Origin: Albirhodobacter sp048262715
GTDB taxonomy: Bacteria; Pseudomonadota; Alphaproteobacteria; Rhodobacterales; Rhodobacteraceae
Direction of reading: 5' to 3'
Assembly: GCA_048262715.1 (NCBI GenBank)
Contig: JBLXEV010000001.1
Location: forward strand, 186,001 to 250,000
Length of the DNA: 64,000 nucleotides
The notes under the pieces were generated by a model that saw nothing but the letters and a program-made list of their open reading frames with translations, did no database searches and was not told the DNA's origin. Below, in pieces: positions 60,193-64,000 of this stretch. A program made the translations under genes and the position numbers. Positions within the stretch are counted from its first letter, which is position 1, and each line of letters opens with the position of its first letter.

Positions 60193-60551
60193 CGGGCGAC
60201 AACATAGAAAAGCGAGCCAGCAGCAACAATGTCCTGCACCTGTCTGATCGTGCGATTCTTGCCCGCGAAGCTCAGCTTCCAGTTCTCAACGGGAAGCGTC
60301 GTGAACCCCTCAAGCAGCACAAGGGCGTCAGACGGGCCAGCGACATAAGCGGGGAAGATGTCTGCGATCGGCTTCACGCTGTCCTGCACGGCGCGACCTG
60401 TCAGTGTGACGTCGACAACCGTGTAGGCCCCCGCTACCGGATCATATGCGCCCTGTGTTTGATATGTGATCTCCGCTGAGTGAATTGCGCCGCTGATTTT
60501 CGTGGCCACCTTGTCAAAGGCCAGATTGGCGATCTGTGCGACGGTTTTCAT
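60189..60551 (-). CDS. head closure-like protein
   Basis: A 120-aa beta-rich protein (DVTLTGRAVQDSVKPIADIFPAYV...LPVENWKLSFAGKNRTIRQVQDIVAAG). Position between the DnaT-like connector and gp10-like gene is that of the head-closure (stopper) protein. Identity is by order and size; no motif is decisive. 4-nt overlaps on both sides. Confidence 0.65.
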   Translation of the reverse strand: MKTVAQIANLAFDKVATKISGAIHSAEITYQTQGAYDPVAGAYTVVDVTLTGRAVQDSVKPIADIFPAYVAGPSDALVLLEGFTTLPVENWKLSFAGKNRTIRQVQDIVAAGSLFYVVAR

Positions 60552-61042
60552 CCGCGCACCATTGCGACCTGACCAGCGCCTGCGAGCATGTAGGGCCGAA
60601 GCAATGAATCGACCGCCACGATACGTGGCCGCCCTTTGCCGCCAAGATATTCCTCCTCGGTTTCAACAGGGCCAGCCTTGACACGCTCAACGCTGATGAT
60701 GCCGGAAACCGTCTCGAACGGATCCAGCCCTTCCCTGATCAGATGCGCCATCTCGCACTGGGCATCCTTCACAGCCTGCGGGATCGTTGCGGATGAGACC
60801 TCCCATCCATCCACGACGCCGATGCAAACGCGCGGGAACTCGCGGGCCTGCGTCCGAATTGCGCGATACCCTTTGAAGCTCTTGCCGCGATCAACCCCCA
60901 GCGCGCCGCGCCGCAGATCGACCTCGTTCTCTTCATCGGTATCGGCCAGCGTCCAGCCCATTGCCTCGGCGTAGGCGGTGTATTCGGCCAGCGTGACGTA
61001 GCTGTCTGCCAGCGTCCCGCCGATGGTTGTGTCAAGCGCCAT
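60548..61042 (-). CDS. head-tail connector, DnaT-like domain protein
   Basis: A 164-aa protein with the phage DnaT-like adaptor look: DSYVTLAEYTAYAEAMGW at the N-terminus, then LRRGALGVDRGKSFKGYRA, IPQAVKDAQCEMAHLIREG and KAGPVETEEEYLGGKGRPRI...LLRPYM. Despite the name, in phages it is an adaptor between portal/coat and head closure. First gene after the hairpin behind the coat gene. Confidence 0.8.
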   Translation of the reverse strand: MALDTTIGGTLADSYVTLAEYTAYAEAMGWTLADTDEENEVDLRRGALGVDRGKSFKGYRAIRTQAREFPRVCIGVVDGWEVSSATIPQAVKDAQCEMAHLIREGLDPFETVSGIISVERVKAGPVETEEEYLGGKGRPRIVAVDSLLRPYMLAGAGQVAMVRG

Positions 61043-61051
61043 GTGTCACCT

Positions 61052-61100
61052 CTGATCTTGAGAAAGGGGGCAAGATGCCCTGCCCCCTCAGAAAGATCAG
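61052..61100 (-). terminator. nested hairpin after the coat protein gene
   Basis: On the minus strand CTGATCTT...AAGATCAG enclose a second perfect stem, GGGGGCA/TGCCCCC (61087-61081 and 61072-61066), followed by TTTCTC. It begins in the last codon of the coat gene. It may lower downstream transcription, or stabilise the abundant coat mRNA. Confidence 0.6.
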
Positions 61101-62257
61101 CCAAGCAAGACGCCGCCGTGCTTTCCGTTCGGCGTAGCGGTGCCCCAAGCCAAGCCGATTTCGTACTTCACGCGGCGGTACTGCTTGTAGAGCGCCACTT
61201 GGAAGGTCAGGCCAGAGATCGGATCAGTGATCGTGGTCACATCCTCGGCCTCGTCGCCGCCTTCAGGCATTGCGGGCTGGCGGGTTGCCAGAAGCAGCGC
61301 ATTCCGGTGGTAGAACATGTTTCCGGTAAAGCTGTTGCCGACAGTGATGGCGTTGTTGTCAGGGATGGCGACACGCAAGCCCGGCCCTTGGATCTCAATG
61401 GTGCCGGAAGCGCCCACTACGCCAGTCTTCACCACGTATTTGTTCTCAGTATCGGCGGCGAAGGTGATGACATCGCCCGCCTTAATGCCAGTCGCCCCAG
61501 CGGTAGCGCCATCAAACGGGATGGAGGTTTCCCCAACTGCCAGTGCGCCATTCACCAGAGCGCCAGTCGCGGAGCCCTTGGTGTGGCTTGCGATGCCAGC
61601 CGAGTAGCCCATGCCGAAGCCCATCAATTGGCGCATTTGGCGCTGGCGCAGAAGGGCCCCAGCGTCACCAGCTTCATTGACCTTGAACAGCTCGGAGTGC
61701 TTGCCTTCCAGCTTCGCACGGGCAGCGGAGCCAACGATCATCACGCGGCCAATCTGAGGGGCGCCGTTATCGTCCAAGATGCGGTTTGCCTCGGCCATGT
61801 CCGTCATGTCGTTTGCGGTGGCGAAGGGGGTTGTCCCTGCCGTACCATAGGCGCGCGACATGCCTGCATAAAGTGCGCCGAGATCCGTCTCGACAGCATT
61901 TGTGAGGGTGCGCAGGCCTTGGGCGAACTGGTCCGCAAGGATCGTGTTGACCACGCCGTTTGCAGTCACCGAAAGCTGCTCCTCGCCAGTCCAGCGGATC
62001 GGATAGGCCTTGCTTTTGGTGATCGTCACATCTTGGTAGCCGATAGTTTGGTCGCCGCTATCCGCAGGACGGTCGCCAGCAACGATGTCTTCCAGCGTGC
62101 CTTGCGGAACGATTGGGCTCCGAACCGCCTGACCAATCGCCGCCATGTCGGCGGTGCTGTCCGAGTTCACATTCGGGATGAACCCGATGAGTTCGCGCGA
62201 AACTTGGTCCAGCGCATTATAGAGGGTGGGGATAAGCCCCGTCAGAGTGTTAGCCAT
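61097..62257 (-). CDS. major capsid protein, P22 coat (gp5) family
   Basis: A 386-aa coat protein with family segments MANTLTGLIPTLYNALDQVSRELIGFIP, GYQDVTITKSKAYPIRWTGEEQ, and near the end FTGNMFYHRNALLLATRQPAMP and KQYRRVKYEIGLAWG. It has the Ig-like insertion region (residues 230-290; GDVITFAADTENKYVV). P22-type coat with lambda-like tail is a chimeric siphovirus plan. GAAAGGG precedes the ATG. Confidence 0.9.
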   Translation of the reverse strand: MANTLTGLIPTLYNALDQVSRELIGFIPNVNSDSTADMAAIGQAVRSPIVPQGTLEDIVAGDRPADSGDQTIGYQDVTITKSKAYPIRWTGEEQLSVTANGVVNTILADQFAQGLRTLTNAVETDLGALYAGMSRAYGTAGTTPFATANDMTDMAEANRILDDNGAPQIGRVMIVGSAARAKLEGKHSELFKVNEAGDAGALLRQRQMRQLMGFGMGYSAGIASHTKGSATGALVNGALAVGETSIPFDGATAGATGIKAGDVITFAADTENKYVVKTGVVGASGTIEIQGPGLRVAIPDNNAITVGNSFTGNMFYHRNALLLATRQPAMPEGGDEAEDVTTITDPISGLTFQVALYKQYRRVKYEIGLAWGTATPNGKHGGVLLG

Positions 62258-62272
62258 TGTGAGGCCCTTTCA

Positions 62273-62977
62273 TTAATCGGTGAGGGTTGTGCCAGCGCGC
62301 ATTGCGTCTTGCTTTGCTGCTGCATCCAGCGCGTCGAATGCGGCGCGCTTCATGGTCTTCTGTGCTGGCGTCCCGCCATTCGATCCGGGCTGCTTCCCGC
62401 TGCCCCCTGCGCCGCTATCTTTCACGAGATACGGCATGGAACCCGCCAATTCCTTGGCAAGATCTGTGAGGGTTGCCCCATGATCTGCACCGCTGCCGAT
62501 CATGGGCTTGCCCTCTGGCGACAGAACCTTAACTGATCCGTCGTCATTGAATTTGATGCGCTGAGCCGCGAATGTCGCCAGCATGTCCAGTCCCTCTGGC
62601 ACAACCCCAGCTTTCGCCAGCTCTGCCTTTAGGTCGGATTGCGTGCGCTCCGTCAGGAGCTTTGAGAAGCGGCTGTCGCGCTCGCCCAGCTTGGCCTCGT
62701 ATTCAGCCTTCATGGCGTCGAGCTTGGCCTGAGCTTCCTCGCCACCCTTGCCGCCCTTCGATGCGGCCTCCTCGAGGGTCGCGATGCGCGCCGCAATCTC
62801 TTCCGGCTTGCCGAACTTCGAGTAAGCCCCAGCCGCTTCCCGTTCCTTCACAAGGGCGGTTTTCAGCCCCGTCAGGTCTTCGGTCGGCATAAGCTGCGAC
62901 AGATCAAGCTCGCCATCGGTGACAAGCGCGCGCAAAGCCTCGGGAACACCCGAAGCGTCTTCGATTTTGATTTTCAT
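62273..62977 (-). CDS. capsid scaffolding protein
   Basis: A 234-aa charged, helical protein directly before the coat gene. It has an acidic N-terminus, a long coiled coil (residues 45-130; Ala/Lys/Glu-rich) and a Gly-rich linker before a basic C-terminal helix (KTMKRAAFDALDAAAKQDAMRAG), which in P22-type scaffolds binds coat. The assignment rests on order, composition and size. Confidence 0.8.
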   Translation of the reverse strand: MKIKIEDASGVPEALRALVTDGELDLSQLMPTEDLTGLKTALVKEREAAGAYSKFGKPEEIAARIATLEEAASKGGKGGEEAQAKLDAMKAEYEAKLGERDSRFSKLLTERTQSDLKAELAKAGVVPEGLDMLATFAAQRIKFNDDGSVKVLSPEGKPMIGSGADHGATLTDLAKELAGSMPYLVKDSGAGGSGKQPGSNGGTPAQKTMKRAAFDALDAAAKQDAMRAGTTLTD

Positions 62978-63019
62978 GGATCAGCGTCCCGCTGTTAGAA
63001 AGTGGCATCCCGCCACGAA

Positions 63020-63046
63020 AAAGGCCCCGCGATTGCGAGGCCCGTT
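63020..63046 (-). terminator. terminator upstream of the scaffold gene
   Basis: On the minus strand GGCCTCGC, AATC and GCGGGGCC (one wobble) are followed by TTTTTC. It lies inside the late operon between the zinc-ribbon and scaffold genes. Confidence 0.8.
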
Positions 63047-63069
63047 GGTCGTCTAAATCTTGCAGTGGC

Positions 63070-63276
63070 TCAGCCCCAGAGGACCGATCTGCAATCTGCG
63101 CACCGGATCTGCTTTTGACCCGCTGTAACCTTGCCATCCCTGACCGTGCGACCGATCCGCACCTCAACACTTGCCCGGCTTCCACAGGCGCACACCAGAG
63201 GCTCGCCAGCATAGATGCGGCGTGGCTTGGCGGGCTTGCTGTCCACCAGTCTTAGGTTAGGCCTGCTTTCGTCCAA
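63070..63276 (-). CDS. Com-like zinc-ribbon protein
   Basis: A small protein of up to 68 aa with a four-Cys zinc ribbon: VCACGSRAS (Cys-x-Cys) and IRCADCRSVLWG (Cys-x-x-Cys). Spacing resembles Com of phage Mu, an mRNA-binding activator of the mom DNA-modification gene, but no mom-like gene is in the window. The start is probably TTG at 63276 (25-nt overlap with the upstream gene); GTG at 63246 is an alternative. Placed between head morphogenesis and scaffold genes. Confidence 0.6.
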   Translation of the reverse strand: MDESRPNLRLVDSKPAKPRRIYAGEPLVCACGSRASVEVRIGRTVRDGKVTAGQKQIRCADCRSVLWG

Positions 63277-64000
63277 GCTTCGCGCTCTTTCTGCTTCAGC
63301 TCTTCAAGGGTCAATTCGTCGCCAGCCTTGCTGACAAAGCGGTCCATGGTCAACCCGCCATCACGGAACAACTGGCCTTTTGCCTTGCCCAGAACCTCAT
63401 TCTGAAACTCAATGGGCTGTTTCCGCAACCATTGGTCATATGTCACATCCTCGGCGACTTGACCGTTCATGCTCGCCCGCGTCGATTTTGGCGCGTCGAT
63501 GTTCAAGCCCAGATCGCGGAACGATTTCAGCACCGGAACCGTGCTTGACCTGCAATTCGGGTGCGCCGGGGGGCGCGGACCGCTATCTACTGGGTAGACC
63601 GTGCCGTCGCGAGCCCGACAGACTGCCGATGTGCGGCCGTCCAGCGTTGCCGACCACTGCACACCCTTGATTAGGCCTGCATTGCGCTCGTAAACCCGAT
63701 CCCTTGCGACATTCGCCGTGTGCGCTACCGCAGTGCGCACCGTTGCCTCTGCGGCGCGGCGGTTGATCTGTAGAACCCCATCCTTGTAGCCCTGCGCCCG
63801 TGTCCCGCGCAGCTCGCGCACGATCTGGTCAACCGTTCTGCCTTCCACGACACCAGCGCGGATCGTGTCGCGCAGGCGGCGAAAGGCCCCGGCTTCCAGT
63901 TCCGAATACCATTCCTTGAGCAGCTTGCCTTGAAACGGACGGGCATTTACCGCGGCGATGATCTGATCCGCTGCGGGCCGCACGAACTCCAGACGAACCG
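63252..64000 (-). CDS. head morphogenesis protein, SPP1 gp7 / Mu gpF type (5' end outside window)
   Basis: The reading frame is open to the window edge, so the N-terminus is missing. Residues shown include RTAVAHTANVARDRVYERN and the family core GVQWSATLDGRTSAVCRARDGTVYPVDSGPRPPAHPNCRSSTVPV with the conserved Cys/His (DGRTSxxC, PPxHPNCR). Such proteins are brought into the capsid with the portal. Portal and terminase genes are expected upstream, beyond 64000. Confidence 0.88.
   Translation of the reverse strand, partial: VRLEFVRPAADQIIAAVNARPFQGKLLKEWYSELEAGAFRRLRDTIRAGVVEGRTVDQIVRELRGTRAQGYKDGVLQINRRAAEATVRTAVAHTANVARDRVYERNAGLIKGVQWSATLDGRTSAVCRARDGTVYPVDSGPRPPAHPNCRSSTVPVLKSFRDLGLNIDAPKSTRASMNGQVAEDVTYDQWLRKQPIEFQNEVLGKAKGQLFRDGGLTMDRFVSKAGDELTLEELKQKEREAWTKAGLT

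Noticed and set aside
61043..62536. 497-codon plus-strand open frame over the coat gene
   Set aside because: Opposite to the clear P22-type coat protein and scaffold end; no recognisable domain.
46081..64000. Gene transfer agent cluster rather than prophage
   Set aside because: Rhodobacterales carry GTAs with similar tail genes, but here there is an integrase at a tRNA att site, a P22-type (not HK97-type) coat with separate scaffold, and a lysis cassette. A prophage fits better.
1..64000. CRISPR arrays, toxin-antitoxin or known defence modules
   Set aside because: No regularly spaced repeats or cas-like genes were seen, and no gene pair with toxin-antitoxin or restriction motifs. The accessory part of the window is phage structural and lysis genes.

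Overview
The window comes from a high-GC alphaproteobacterium of the Rhodobacter group (Rhodobacterales). This rests on protein character, on the housekeeping run rsfS-rlmH-gpmI-envC-ctpA-rppH, and on an aerobic (cob-type) cobalamin pathway with CobG and BluB. I could not run searches, so genus is not assigned.

Layout. 1-14.7 kb is core chromosome: tRNA-Pro(CGG), a DMT exporter, leuB, a secreted endonuclease/exonuclease/phosphatase protein with a membrane-protein partner, leuCD behind a possible leader attenuator, then rsfS, rlmH, gpmI, envC, ctpA, rppH, and a pair of overlapping GSCFA/SGNH-type hydrolase genes. 14.7-18.1 kb is nadC-nadB-nadA on the minus strand (de novo NAD). 18.3-22.5 kb is a minus-strand run cobU-cobT-cobS-nagK-nagA, which joins B12 nucleotide-loop assembly to amino-sugar recycling.

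22.5-43.6 kb is a nearly complete aerobic cobalamin locus in four more transcription units: (i) alpha-ribazole phosphatase, L-threonine kinase, cbiB, cobD, bluB, all joined by stop/start overlaps; (ii) cobO-cobQ; (iii) a long operon behind a cobalamin riboswitch: DUF1636, cobW, cobN, cobG, cobH, cobI, cobJ, [cobK antisense], cobL, cobE, cobM, cobB, cobA; (iv) a second riboswitch in front of a lone CbiM-type permease and, past an intercistronic terminator, cobF. Together they run from uroporphyrinogen III to adenosylcobalamin. Missing from the window are the CobS/CobT chelatase subunits and a CobR-type reductase. 43.6-45.8 kb holds glycerate kinase and a hydroxypyruvate-reductase-type dehydrogenase.

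45.9-64.0 kb is the left part of a siphovirus-type prophage integrated at a tRNA 3' end. A 16-18 nt tRNA tail plus the tRNA's own terminator remains at 45.87-45.94 kb, followed by a P4-type tyrosine integrase. A leftward late operon follows (read from 64 kb down): head morphogenesis, Com-like zinc ribbon, scaffold, P22-type coat, connector and tail-completion proteins, tail tube, G/GT tail chaperone, tape measure, tail-tip proteins, receptor-binding protein with an SGNH esterase, spanin-like protein, GH19 endolysin, holin. Terminase, portal and regulatory genes lie beyond the right edge.

Most notable: a -1 programmed frameshift (A AAA AAC directly before the G stop codon) that opens a 104-codon T extension with no usable start of its own; cobK lying antisense inside the cob operon with its start codon overlapping that of cobL; a 51-bp divergent cobU/phosphatase intergenic region carrying a 15-nt exact copy of a B12-riboswitch core box; a riboswitch whose P1 strand is duplicated beside the ribosome binding site; and several terminators inside the prophage late operon, which imply antitermination. 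I did not find a clearly new defence or biosynthetic system.
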